From Sphingosinithalassobacter sp. CS137 (GTDB lineage: Bacteria; Pseudomonadota; Alphaproteobacteria; Sphingomonadales; Sphingomonadaceae): a stretch of DNA of 64,000 nt. The first letter of the stretch is position 1; every line of letters starts with the position of its first letter. Positions 25,488 to 36,100 of the stretch are shown here, piece after piece. The notes beneath the pieces were generated by a model. It was not told the DNA's origin and did no database searches. It saw only the letters and a program-made list of their open reading frames with translations. The translations under genes were made by a program, and so were the position numbers. The DNA lies in NCBI RefSeq assembly GCF_014334115.1, contig NZ_CP060494.1, forward strand, positions 124,001 to 188,000, written 5' to 3'.

Positions 25488-26570
<1,083 letters not shown>

Positions 26571-26659
26571 TCACCCCGTGGCGGCATCGCAGCAGGGGCC
26601 GCGACAGCGAAGCGAGGCTCCGCCGCCGTGTCGACTCTCGGCCGGTGGAAGCCGCGGCG

Positions 26660-27277
26660 CTAAGGATCGTTGGCGCCGCCAAGGCATTCGAGGCCCTTCT
26701 CACGCAGCAGCGATTCCCGGAGCTGACGCGCCGCGATCTCCCGCGCCGCGGTGCGCGGAAGCGACAGGGCGCTCGCCATCGGGCCTCCCAACAGCGCGTC
26801 GCCGAGAGCGGTCAGCACCAGCGCGAGCGTATCTTCGTGGAACGTGCGATCCTGATGGCCTTCGAGCGCCAGTTCATCGACCAGCCGGTGAATCGCGCCG
26901 AGAATCGGGTCGAGCGCGTCTTCGTTGCCGGACAGGATCATCCAGCTCGCCAGCGCGCCTGCGCCTTCCTTGCCGAACGCATCGAAGGCGAGATCGACGA
27001 CTTCGCTCGGATCCTGATTCTCGTCCTGGCGCGCCCGGATCACCGCTTCGCCGATCTTGGCGCAGACCGACTCCGCGATCAGCGCCGCCAGCGCCTTCTG
27101 CAGCCCGGCCGCAGAGCCGAAATGGTGCAGCAGATTGGCATGCGTCCTTCCGATGCGCGCGGCGACCGCCTTCAGCGTAACGGCTTGTGGGCCAGCCTCG
27201 ATCAGCAGCGTTCGTGCAGCCTCGAGCGCGATATCGCGCGACTCTTCCGGGCTGAGGCGTTTGCGAGATATTGACAT
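26660..27277 (-). CDS. TetR family transcriptional regulator
   Basis: The 205-residue product has the N-terminal TetR helix-turn-helix (SRDIALEAARTLLIEAGPQA, AVAARIGRTHANLLHHFGSA) and an all-helical ligand-binding half. TTG (27280) and ATG (27277) are adjacent; ATG was chosen. It is divergent from a metal-dependent hydrolase. A palindrome overlapping its own start codon and the intergenic region is probably its operator, which implies autoregulation and control of the hydrolase. The ligand is unknown. Confidence 0.88.
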   Translation of the reverse strand: MSISRKRLSPEESRDIALEAARTLLIEAGPQAVTLKAVAARIGRTHANLLHHFGSAAGLQKALAALIAESVCAKIGEAVIRARQDENQDPSEVVDLAFDAFGKEGAGALASWMILSGNEDALDPILGAIHRLVDELALEGHQDRTFHEDTLALVLTALGDALLGGPMASALSLPRTAAREIAARQLRESLLREKGLECLGGANDP

Positions 27278-27287
27278 CAATGTCAGT
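27271..27287. promoter_or_regulatory. Probable TetR operator palindrome
   Basis: TTGACATCAATGTCAGT contains the exact inverted repeat GACAT-CA-ATGTC (27273-27284). It overlaps the start codon of the TetR gene and lies about 50 bases before the hydrolase ATG. Its first six bases (TTGACA) could also be the hydrolase's -35 element, with TACTTC 17 bases further as a poor -10. Confidence 0.6.
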
Positions 27288-27333
27288 ATTGACTACTTCG
27301 AGGAATGCGAACTCTGCGTAGTGGAGGAAACTC

Positions 27334-28185
27334 ATGGCGAAAGCAAAGACTCCCGCCGATCTGACGATCACGCCGCGCGATCGGCGCTTCGGCCGTACCG
27401 CACGCCGCGAGCGCTGGTGGATGAACGGAGATCCGATCGCGACGGCATTCTTCAATGCGCTGTCGGTCACCTTTCCGAAGGGGGAGGCCTTCTTCATCGA
27501 ATCGGTGAAGGCGCACCGCGACGGTGTGGAGCCCAAGCTGGCGCAGGAAATCCGCGCGTTCACGCAACAGGAAGTGATGCACAGCCGCGAGCATATCGTG
27601 TTCAACAAGGCGGTGGTCGACGCCGGCTACGACATTTCCTCGCTCGACGCGCGGGTCGACGAGATGCTGGCGATCGCCAATGCGCGGCCGGCGGTGGTCC
27701 GCCTCGCCGCGACGATGGCGCTCGAGCATTACACGGCCATTCTGGCGTCGCTGATCCTCGAGCACCCCGAACTGTTCGAGCAGACCGACGCCGAACAGGC
27801 GGACATGTGGCGCTGGCATGCGATCGAGGAAGTCGAGCACAAGGGAGTCGCCTACGACACCTGGGCGCATGCGACCAGGGACTGGAGCGGCTGGAAACGC
27901 TGGAAGACGCGGTCGCTGGTGATGTTCCTGGTGACCGTCAACTTCTGGCGTCACCGGATCGAAGGCACGCTCGAGCTGCTGCGCCAGGACGGGATCACCG
28001 GCTGGTCGGCGAAGCGGCGGCTGGCGCGCTATCTGCTCTGGTCACCCGGGATCGTGCGCAAGATCGTGCCGAGCTGGCTCACCTATTTCCGCCCGGGATT
28101 CCATCCTTGGGATCACGACGACCGCGCGCTGATCGGCAAGGCCGAAAGCGATTATGCGGCGGCGGCGATGCCGGCGACCGCCTGA
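27334..28185 (+). CDS. Predicted metal-dependent hydrolase (PF10118 family)
   Basis: The 283-residue product matches the COG3687/PF10118 group of ferritin-like metal proteins, with ligand motifs FTQQEVMHSREHIVFNKAVV, MALEHYTAILASLI and WHAIEEVEHKGVAYDTW. The family has no established substrate. A membrane-proximal, basic aromatic C-terminal region (NFWRHRIEGTLELLRQDGIT) is present. It is divergent from the TetR gene, whose operator lies in its promoter region, suggesting expression in response to an unknown small molecule, possibly a lipid. Confidence 0.85.
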   Translation: MAKAKTPADLTITPRDRRFGRTARRERWWMNGDPIATAFFNALSVTFPKGEAFFIESVKAHRDGVEPKLAQEIRAFTQQEVMHSREHIVFNKAVVDAGYDISSLDARVDEMLAIANARPAVVRLAATMALEHYTAILASLILEHPELFEQTDAEQADMWRWHAIEEVEHKGVAYDTWAHATRDWSGWKRWKTRSLVMFLVTVNFWRHRIEGTLELLRQDGITGWSAKRRLARYLLWSPGIVRKIVPSWLTYFRPGFHPWDHDDRALIGKAESDYAAAAMPATA

Positions 28186-28206
28186 GCGCCGCCGCCGGCA
28201 AATGCC

Positions 28207-28767
28207 TCACGCCGCCATTCGCGTTCGCGCAGGATCGTCGTCGCATGCCGGCTGATCGGCCAGTTCGCGCGTGAAGCGGACCGTCTCGACTTCGCCGCCA
28301 CGGCCGCGCGAGTGCGTCATGCGCAGCTCGCCGGTCGGCACGAAGCCGAGCTTGCGCAGCACGCGGCCGGAGGCGGGATTGTCGACGAAATGGCCTGCCT
28401 CGACTCGGCGAATGCCCAGTGCATGTGCTGCGGCGAGCGCGCCGCGCGCCGCCTCGGTCGCATAGCCGCGGCCCTGGGCGTCGGGGGTGATCCAATAGCC
28501 GAGCTCGTGCGCGGCGCTCGCGAGCGGCTCCACGCCGACCATGCCGATAATGCGGACCGAACCGGCGGCATGCGCGCAGATCACGAACCTGGGCATCTCG
28601 GGACCGCCGAAATCGGCGAGGAACGCCTCGGCGTCCGCCAGCGCATAGGGCCAGGGCGCGCGTGCCAGATTGCGCACGACGCCTTCTTGGCCGATCGCCT
28701 GCGCCAGTTCGGGAGCATCCTCCGGCCAGCCGGGCCGCAGGGTCAGTCTTGGGGTACGCACGAACAT
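28207..28767 (-). CDS. GNAT family acetyltransferase (RimJ/RimL-like)
   Basis: The 186-residue product starts MFVRTPRLTLRPGWPEDAPE, with the opening TxRLxLRP typical of RimJ/RimL-type enzymes. The acetyl-CoA binding region ELGYWITPDAQGRGYATEAA and the final FVDNPASGRVLRKLGF block are intact. These enzymes acetylate N-termini or small amines; the substrate here is unknown. It converges on the hydrolase gene and lies downstream of the rplU-rpmA terminator on the same strand, so it probably has its own promoter. Confidence 0.87.
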   Translation of the reverse strand: MFVRTPRLTLRPGWPEDAPELAQAIGQEGVVRNLARAPWPYALADAEAFLADFGGPEMPRFVICAHAAGSVRIIGMVGVEPLASAAHELGYWITPDAQGRGYATEAARGALAAAHALGIRRVEAGHFVDNPASGRVLRKLGFVPTGELRMTHSRGRGGEVETVRFTRELADQPACDDDPARTRMAA

Positions 28768-28848
28768 GCCCGACTCTCCTCGGTCGTTGCGGCGTGCGTT
28801 GGACGAGCGATGTGTCGTCCAGATTGCAGCCGCAGGTGAGGGAGCATG

Positions 28849-28883
28849 AAAAAAGGGAGACCGGGGCGACCCGTCTCCCTTTT
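28849..28883 (-). terminator. Rho-independent terminator for rplU-rpmA
   Basis: AAAAGGGAGAC (28851-28861) and GTCTCCCTTTT (28873-28883) form an 11-bp stem. Read on the minus strand the stem ends in six consecutive T residues (complement of 28849-28854). It lies about 60 bases after rpmA, in the direction of its transcription. Confidence 0.85.
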
Positions 28884-28918
28884 GCGCTGGTCCGAATGCG
28901 GACCCGGGTCGCCCTGGT

Positions 28919-28939
28919 GGGCAACCCGGCCGGTTGCCC
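28919..28939 (-). terminator. Second hairpin right after rpmA
   Basis: GGGCAACC (28919-28926) and GGTTGCCC (28932-28939) pair exactly around CGGCC, four bases after the rpmA stop. It lacks a T tract and stands just before the full terminator. It probably protects the 3' end or assists termination. Confidence 0.5.
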
Positions 28940-28943
28940 GATG

Positions 28944-29213
28944 TTACTCGGCTGCCTCCGCAATCATGTCTACCGAGCAGAATTTGCGGCCGAGGCGGCC
29001 TTCCTTGAACGACACGCGGCCGTCGGTAAGCGCGAAGAGGGTGTGGTCCTTGCCCATGCCCACGTTCGTGCCCGGATAGAATTTGGTGCCGCGCTGGCGC
29101 ACGATGATGTTGCCGGCGACGACTTCCTGTCCGCCGAACTTCTTCACGCCGAGACGCTTGCCTGCCGAATCGCGACCGTTGCGCGACGAGCCGCCTGCTT
29201 TCTTATGTGCCAT
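28944..29213 (-). CDS. rpmA: 50S ribosomal protein L27
   Basis: L27 reaches into the peptidyl transferase centre of the ribosome. The 89-residue product starts [20 protein letters not shown], the standard N-terminus, followed by [20 protein letters not shown] and [20 protein letters not shown]. No cleavable N-terminal extension is present. It lies 24 bases after rplU, with two hairpins after its stop. Confidence 0.98.
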   Translation of the reverse strand: MAHKKAGGSSRNGRDSAGKRLGVKKFGGQEVVAGNIIVRQRGTKFYPGTNVGMGKDHTLFALTDGRVSFKEGRLGRKFCSVDMIAEAAE

Positions 29214-29237
29214 TGCCCGTTACTCCTCGTGTCTCGA

Positions 29238-29612
29238 TCAGGCTTCCGCGGCCGGCGCTTCGGCTTCCGCCGGAGCTGCCTCTGCCTTGGCGGCCTTCTT
29301 CGCCTTCTTCGCTTCGCCGCCGATCGCAGTGATCTTCAGGATCGTGTGCTGCTGACGGTGGCCGTTCTTGCGGCGATAATTGTGACGGCGACGCTTCTTG
29401 AAGACGATGACCTTCTCGCCCTTCGCCTGCGCCACGATCTCGGCCGAGACGGTCAGGCCGTCGGTCGACTTCAGATCGCTGCCTTCGCCGGCGAGCAGAA
29501 CGTCGTCCAGCGTGATCGAATCACCGGCTTCGCCGCCGAGCTTCTCGACGACGATTTTGTCTCCTGCGGCGACGCGATACTGCTTGCCGCCCGTGCGCAC
29601 GATAGCGAACAT
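29238..29612 (-). CDS. rplU: 50S ribosomal protein L21
   Basis: The 124-residue product starts at the ATG of [18 protein letters not shown] and has the L21 core up to [19 protein letters not shown]. About 27 residues rich in Ala, Lys and Glu extend the C-terminus ([20 protein letters not shown]), a common alphaproteobacterial extension. The frame is open nine codons upstream, but the family start is unambiguous. It heads the rplU-rpmA operon. Confidence 0.97.
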   Translation of the reverse strand: MFAIVRTGGKQYRVAAGDKIVVEKLGGEAGDSITLDDVLLAGEGSDLKSTDGLTVSAEIVAQAKGEKVIVFKKRRRHNYRRKNGHRQQHTILKITAIGGEAKKAKKAAKAEAAPAEAEAPAAEA

Positions 29613-29743
29613 GGGTCTAGTCTCGTTTTCTAAATGCATGTGCCCCGCGCACGGCGAACCGGCTCGGGAAGAACGGCGCAGCTAGGGGAAAGGGCGGGTC
29701 AAGTCAACCGCGACTTGCCGTTTTCGCGGCCGATCGCCTGTCC

Positions 29744-30124
29744 TCAGTGCCGATGTTCACGCTTGAGCCGGTACCGGCCCTTGGAAAAGGCATCGAACAG
29801 GCCGCCGATCGCGGGATGATCGACCGGCTCCTCGCTTTCGTCGACCACCAGATTCTGCTGGCTGACATAGGCGATGTAGCTGGATTCCGTGTTCTCGGCG
29901 AGGATGTGATAGAAAGGCTGGTCCTTGCGGGGCCGCACGTCCTGCGGAATCGCCTCGTACCACTCGTCGGAATTGGCGAAGACCGGATCGACATCGAAGA
30001 TCACGCCGCGGAAATCGAACAGCCGGTGTCGCACGACATCGCCGATCGTGAAGCGGGCATGGCTGACGGGGGGCATCGGCACTCCCGCGTCGAACGGATC
30101 GGGCGAGGTGGTGAGGCTGGACAT
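29744..30124 (-). CDS. hspQ: Heat shock protein HspQ
   Basis: HspQ is a small specificity factor for Lon protease and a hemimethylated-DNA-binding protein in enterics. The 126-residue product has ARFTIGDVVRHRLFDFRGVI, VFANSDEWYEAIP and QPFYHILAENTESSYIAYVS, followed by QQNLVVDESEEPVDHP, all standard for the family. The ATG at 30124 has a GGAG box; a second Met at codon 17 is also possible. A strong inverted repeat lies just upstream in its leader region. Confidence 0.9.
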   Translation of the reverse strand: MSSLTTSPDPFDAGVPMPPVSHARFTIGDVVRHRLFDFRGVIFDVDPVFANSDEWYEAIPQDVRPRKDQPFYHILAENTESSYIAYVSQQNLVVDESEEPVDHPAIGGLFDAFSKGRYRLKREHRH

Positions 30125-30133
30125 GTCTCCAAT

Positions 30134-31147
<1,014 letters not shown>

Positions 31148-31151
31148 GATC

Positions 31152-31910
31152 CTATCCGATCGGGAAAATGCCGAGCAACGTCCCGGAAAGCCTGTACAGG
31201 CCGCCGTTGTCGGCAATCTCTCCCTGGGTGATCGTCACGGTATATTGAGTGGAGCCGAGCGCGGCGTATTGGACCGTGATCCCCTTCATCCAGACGGTCG
31301 TTCCGATCGCGATGTCGTTCCCGAGCGTCACCGAGGGCTGTGCCTGGGAGACGACCGGCGTCCAGACCGGAATGCGTCCCTGATATTGAAACGAGAGGAA
31401 GGTCGTGTTGTTCGTGTCTCCGCTCGGCGTGGTGACGACGTTGCTGTTCGGGCTGGTCGGCGTATTGACCGACGAGATCGCCTTGAAAGTCGCCACCTCC
31501 AGTCCCGAAGTGTCGATCGCCGGAGCCTCGAAGCTCGCTTGCTTCTCGCTGCTCGATCCGATCGGGAAGATGCCGAGCGTGAGGCCGCTGAGCGTATAGA
31601 GGCCGCGGTCGTCGACGATCTCGCCCGAGGTGATCGTCACCGTATATTGGGAGGCGCCGAGCGCGCTGTACTGGACCGTGATCCCCTTCTTCCACGTCGT
31701 CGATCCGATCGTGATGTCTTCGCCCAGGGTGACCGTCTGCTGCGCTTGGGAGACGGCAGGGGTCCACACCGGAATCCTTCCCTGATACTCGAACGTAAGT
31801 TGCGTGGTGTTGTTGGTGTCTCCGGACGGAGTTGCCACGACATCGGTGTTCGGGCTCGTCGGGGTGGTTGTTTTCGACGGAACGGCGAAAATGAACTTTT
31901 CTTTACCCAA
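31152..31910 (-). CDS. Protein made of two near-identical unknown domains
   Basis: The 252-residue product starts MGKEKFIFAVPSKTTTPTSP. Residues 16-118 and 150-252 are two copies of one 103-residue unit, identical at about 79 positions. Each runs from TPTSPN, through GRIPVWTP and GITVQY, to LLGIFPIG or LTLGIFPIG. The unit looks beta-rich, with a Thr/Asn-rich linker (PSGDTNNTT), and there is no signal peptide or membrane segment. A diverged third copy is in the gene upstream (32082-32540). I do not recognise the fold. The gene is followed after four bases by the frame that enters tRNA-Ser. Confidence 0.75.
   Translation of the reverse strand: MGKEKFIFAVPSKTTTPTSPNTDVVATPSGDTNNTTQLTFEYQGRIPVWTPAVSQAQQTVTLGEDITIGSTTWKKGITVQYSALGASQYTVTITSGEIVDDRGLYTLSGLTLGIFPIGSSSEKQASFEAPAIDTSGLEVATFKAISSVNTPTSPNSNVVTTPSGDTNNTTFLSFQYQGRIPVWTPVVSQAQPSVTLGNDIAIGTTVWMKGITVQYAALGSTQYTVTITQGEIADNGGLYRLSGTLLGIFPIG
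31155..31463 (-). repeat. Second copy of the 103-residue domain (DNA span)
   Basis: This span encodes residues 150-252 of the two-domain protein. At the protein level it matches the copy at 31557-31865 at about three residues in four, and the shared motifs are GRIPVWTP, SQAQ and QYTVTIT. It is in the same orientation. Confidence 0.8.
31557..31865 (-). repeat. First copy of the 103-residue domain (DNA span)
   Basis: This span encodes residues 16-118 of the two-domain protein. The copies are separated by a 31-residue linker. The degree of divergence indicates an old internal duplication rather than a recent one. Confidence 0.8.
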
Positions 31911-32007
31911 GGCGCATCTCCAATGATTTCAGCAGAAACACGAAGCTCCACTGGATGAAACACAACCGATCTGTGAAAACATTGATCGTTGATTTGGAGA
32001 GTTTGCG

Positions 32008-32051
32008 TCAATCTACATTTGATTGAATGTGGACCTTTATAAATGGGTCCA
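32008..32051. promoter_or_regulatory. Two adjacent inverted repeats in an AT-rich gap
   Basis: TCAATC-N7-GATTGA (32008-32026) and TGGACC-N10-GGTCCA (32030-32051, loop TTTATAAATG) lie side by side between the two repeat-domain genes. The 171-base gap is far more AT-rich than its surroundings. They could be operators for the downstream gene, or a terminator for the upstream one. Confidence 0.45.
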
Positions 32052-32081
32052 TTCAGGTTCAATATTTACACCATTACAGCG

Positions 32082-32540
32082 CTATGCTTGCGCCGGCGCC
32101 GCGGAGCCAGGGCGTCTCAAATACTCGACCGCCCGTTTCGCGACGGGATTCCTCGAGAAGACGCCCAGACTTGCTCCTTCGAAGACATGAGGCGTGCCGC
32201 TGTCGATGATCGTGCCGTAGAGGAGCACCGTATAGGTGCCGGTCGGGCCGCCGAGCGGATTGAAGGTGATCGTCAGCCCTTCCGAAAGCGTGACGCCGAG
32301 GGCAGTGATCGCCTCTTCGAGGATTACATGCTGGTTGGCGATCGAAAGCAGAGCCTTCCAAAGCGGCAGAGTGCCGGCGCTGAGCGTGATCCAGGTCGAA
32401 TCGTTGAGATCGAAAGTAGCGCGGGTCTGGGCGCTGCAGTTCACCGTCAACTGCGTGTCGACGATCTGTCCCGATGTCAGGAAGGTTGCGACAGGCAAGA
32501 TGGTTTCGCCCTCCTCGCTGACGCTGGTGCGTCCCCGCAT
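32082..32540 (-). CDS. Unrecognised protein with a diverged third copy of the repeat domain
   Basis: The 152-residue product starts MRGRTSVSEEGETILPVATF (GGA box in AAGGAAGAC before the ATG). From residue 56 it aligns end to end with the repeat unit downstream: GTLPLWKALLSIANQHVILE against GRIPVWTPAVSQAQQTVTLG, then GLTITFNPLGG against GITVQYSALG, then ASLGVFS against TLGIFP, with one gap. The first 50 residues differ. There is no signal peptide. Function is unknown. It is divergent from the DUF2934 gene. Confidence 0.65.
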   Translation of the reverse strand: MRGRTSVSEEGETILPVATFLTSGQIVDTQLTVNCSAQTRATFDLNDSTWITLSAGTLPLWKALLSIANQHVILEEAITALGVTLSEGLTITFNPLGGPTGTYTVLLYGTIIDSGTPHVFEGASLGVFSRNPVAKRAVEYLRRPGSAAPAQA

Positions 32541-32756
32541 GTCTTCCTTGAGCGTGTCGCGATGCGATTTCAACCGTCGCAGGGCAGGGGCGGAGTCCGC
32601 GCCCACAATCGGCCGTCCCGCCGTTCCTCCGTTGGGGATGCATGCCCCGGCTGGCCGCCCCGACGCATCATTTGCGGCGTTGGTGCATTGTCGCCATGCC
32701 CGGGGGCCGGAGCATTCCGTCCGTCCTCCGCATGCTGACCAGTAGAGGAGATGAAG

Positions 32757-33062
32757 ATGGAGCGCGATCTCGAGCAGCGAATCCGCGAGCGGGCGTATGA
32801 GATATGGCAGGAGGAAGGTCGGCCCGAAGGTCGTGAAGAGGAGCATTGGCAGAAGGCGGCTTCCGAGTTCGGCGAGGCGCGCGAGACCCCCAGCAAGCCC
32901 TCCGCCAAAGCTGCGGGCTCTGCAAAGCACACAACCACGAAAAAGCCGGTCGCGGCCGCAGCCGAGGCGACGCCTGCCGAAGAACCCAAGGCGAAGCCCG
33001 CGGCGCGCAGTCCGCGGGGCGCCACCTCCGGCAAGGGCAAGGGCAAGACCAAAACGGATTGA
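32757..33062 (+). CDS. DUF2934 domain protein with basic tail
   Basis: The product of about 101 residues has the short DUF2934 helix pair (RIRERAYEIWQEEGRPEGRE, EEHWQKA) followed by an Ala/Lys/Pro-rich, disordered tail ending KGKGKTKTD. The family is common in alphaproteobacteria beside glycogen and trehalose genes, and its function is unknown; the basic tail suggests nucleic-acid or polyanion binding. An AGAGGAG box lies six bases before the ATG at 32757, so the ATG at 32751 is less likely. It precedes the glgE operon by about 90 bases. Confidence 0.8.
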   Translation: MERDLEQRIRERAYEIWQEEGRPEGREEEHWQKAASEFGEARETPSKPSAKAAGSAKHTTTKKPVAAAAEATPAEEPKAKPAARSPRGATSGKGKGKTKTD

Positions 33063-33094
33063 TCCGGCTCGGCAATTCGCTGCCTTGGCGAGAG

Positions 33095-33119
33095 GGAACG
33101 ATTGCCCCGCTGTGCGGTT
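33095..33119 (+). promoter_or_regulatory. Probable sigma-EcfG promoter for the glgE operon
   Basis: GGAAC (33095-33099), a 16-base spacer and GGTT (33116-33119) stand about 35 bases before the glgE start. The arrangement and both hexamer cores are identical to the element before nepR. It implies that trehalose/glucan metabolism is induced by the general stress response. Confidence 0.6.
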
Positions 33120-33154
33120 GGTCTGGAAGTGTTCACCGGCCCAGGGAGCCTGCC

Positions 33155-36100
33155 TTGCCATCCGCAACCATCGTCCTTTCGGTACCACAACACCGGGATC
33201 GTGAAGCAGGAGAGGCAGAAGAGGCATTGCGCTGGGGCGAACTCGCCCGCGAGATCGGCTGCGACGCGCTGCTCGTCGAAGGGCGTGTGCCGCTGTTCGG
33301 CCCGAACGGCACCGAGGCCGACGAGCGCTTCGCGATTCCCGAGGGGGTCGCCGTCTATCGCGAAGTCGATCTGGCGCGGTTCCCGCTCGATCATCCGCTG
33401 GTTGCGTCACATCCCGAAGCATTCACGATCCGCCGCGAAAGCGCCGAGGCAGTCATCGACCCGCGCCGGCCGATGCCCGCCGCCGGCGAGGCGCTGGCGC
33501 GGCTGCGCAATGCCGAAACCGCTGAGATCGTGATTGCGCCGATCGCCGAGTCGCTGGCGCGGCTTGTCGATCGGGGCGTAACCGGCTTCCGCTTGCTCGA
33601 GCCGCAGCGGCTCGCGCCCGAGCTGATTGCTGCGTTGCGGGCGCGGTTGCCGGGCATTCGGCTGATCGCGGGGCCGCTTGCCGGCGATCGCAGTCGCGCG
33701 CGAGCCTTGGCGGAGGCGCTCGACCATCTCGTCTCCTCCTTCGCTTGGTGGGACTATCGCGCCAGTTGGCTGGTCGAGGAGCGCGAGGCGCTTTGCGGCG
33801 CCGCGCCGCTGCTTGCCGAACTGCGCCCGGATGCGTCGATTCCCGAGCGTGCGTTGGGTGCTGCGGCTGCGACCGCCGACGGGCTGATCCTGCCCGCCGA
33901 GCTGCTGCACACGCCGCACCTGCGCGCAGCAGCGGCCAGAGCGGTTCGCCAGGCGAGAGCGCTTGCCGAGTTCAGCGGCGGGATGCGGCAGCTCACCGGG
34001 CCTGCCGCGCCGGTAACCGCACTGCTGCGCGCCGATGCGCCCGATCTGCGGGAGGCTGGGCAGGCCGCCGTGATCCTCATCAATTCAAGTGCCGAGACCG
34101 CCGATGTCCCCTCGCTTCCCGCAGTGCTGCAGCCCGCCGGAATTGCCCTGTGCGACTTCGAGAGTCTCGACGGCGACGGAGCGCCGGACGCGCCGCTCGG
34201 CCCGGGTGAGGTGCGGGTGCTGAAGGGAAGCCGAGCAGCGAGCGTCATTCTGCCGCGCAATACTGCCGGCGATGCCGCCAAGGCGCGCGACTGGCCGCGG
34301 CTCGTGATCGAGGAAGTGAGCCCCGGCGTCGATGGGGGCGATTTCGCCGTAAAGCGCGTGGTCGGCGATACGCTCACGGTTCGCGCGACGATCTACACCG
34401 ATGGGCATGAGCAGCTTGCAGCCGAACTCCGTTGGCGGGCAGCGGATGCGAAGGGCTGGAGCACGGCGCGGATGGCTCCGCTGGCCAATGATGTGTGGCA
34501 GGCCGAATTCCCGCTCGACCGGCTCGGGCGCCACGAATTTTCGGTCGAAGCGTGGCTCGATCGCTACGGTGGCTTTCGCCGGGATCTGGCGAAGAAGCGT
34601 GCTGCCGAAGTCGACCAACCCGTCGACCATGCCGAGGGCAGGGCGATGATCGAGGAGGCGATGCAGCGCGCGAAGGGCCGACAGGCCACGGCGCTCAAGA
34701 GCGCCTTGCGCCGTGCGGAAGCGGCCCCCGATCTGGACGCCAGCGCCGAGGCGCTGCTCGACGAGGATCTCGCCGCGCTGATGGGCGTAGTCGACGATCG
34801 GCCGCACGCGCTTCGTTCGCCAGTGCAGCGAGTGGATGCCGAGCGAATCGCGGCCCGCTTTTCCAGCTGGTACGAGCTGTTTCCGCGGTCGCAGACCGAC
34901 GAGAAGGCCCGCCACGGCACCTTCGCCGATGTGATCGGCCAACTGCCGCGCGTGCGCGAAATGGGATTTGACACGCTCTATTTCCCGCCGATCCATCCGA
35001 TCGGCAAGACCAATCGCAAGGGCCCCAACAACACGCTGACTCCGGGGCCCGACGATCCGGGCAGCCCCTATGCCATCGGCAGCGCCGAAGGCGGGCACGA
35101 CGCGATCCATCCCGAACTCGGCAGCTTCGAGGATTTCGATCGGCTGGTGGCCGCGGCGCACGAACATGGGCTGGAGATCGCCCTTGATTTCGCGATCCAG
35201 GCATCGCCCGATCATCCGTGGCTCGGCGAGCATCCCGGCTGGTTCGCGTGGCGGCCCGACGGCAGCATGAAATATGCCGAGAACCCGCCGAAGAAATATC
35301 AGGACATCGTCAACGTCGATTTTTATGGCCCCGACGCCGTGCCCGGCCTGTGGACCGCGCTGCGCGACGTGATCCTGCTGTGGGTCGAGCATGGCGTGAA
35401 GACGTTCCGCGTCGACAATCCGCACACGAAGCCGCTGCCGTTCTGGGAGTGGATGATCGCCGACGTGCGCGCCCGGCATCCCGAAGTGATCTTCCTGTCC
35501 GAAGCCTTCACGCGGCCGACGATGATGTACCGGCTGGCGAAGGTCGGATTCTCGCAGAGCTACACCTATTTCACCTGGCGCGATCGCAAGCACGAGCTGA
35601 TCGACTATGTCACCGAGCTGGCCACTACCGCGCCGAAGGAGTTCTATCGCCCGCACTTCTTCGTCAACACGCCCGACATCAATCCCTTCTTCCTCCAGAC
35701 ATCGGGACGGCCAGGCTTCCAGATCCGCGCGGTTCTTGCCGCGACGCTCTCCGGCCTGTGGGGCGTCTATTCGGGGTTCGAGCTGTGCGAATCCGATCCG
35801 CTAGGTCCGGGCAAGGAAGAGTATCTCGACAGCGAGAAGTTCGAGGTTCGGCCGCGCGACTGGAATACTCCGGGCAACATCGTCGAGGATGTGACGCTGC
35901 TCAACCGGCTGCGGCGCGCCCATCCCGCGCTGCAGACGCATCTCAACACGCGCTTCTACGAAGCGCACAACGACAACATCCTCTGGTATGGAAAGCCGGC
36001 GCCCGACGGCAGCGAGATGATCGCGGTGATGGTCAACCTCGATCCGCATCACGCTCAGGAATGCGATTTTGCGGTGCCGCTGTGGGAGTTCGGCCTGCCC

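Noticed and set aside
26660..28185. Divergent TetR and hydrolase considered as an efflux or antibiotic resistance pair
   Set aside because: The hydrolase has ferritin-like metal motifs and no transporter features, so resistance is not supported.
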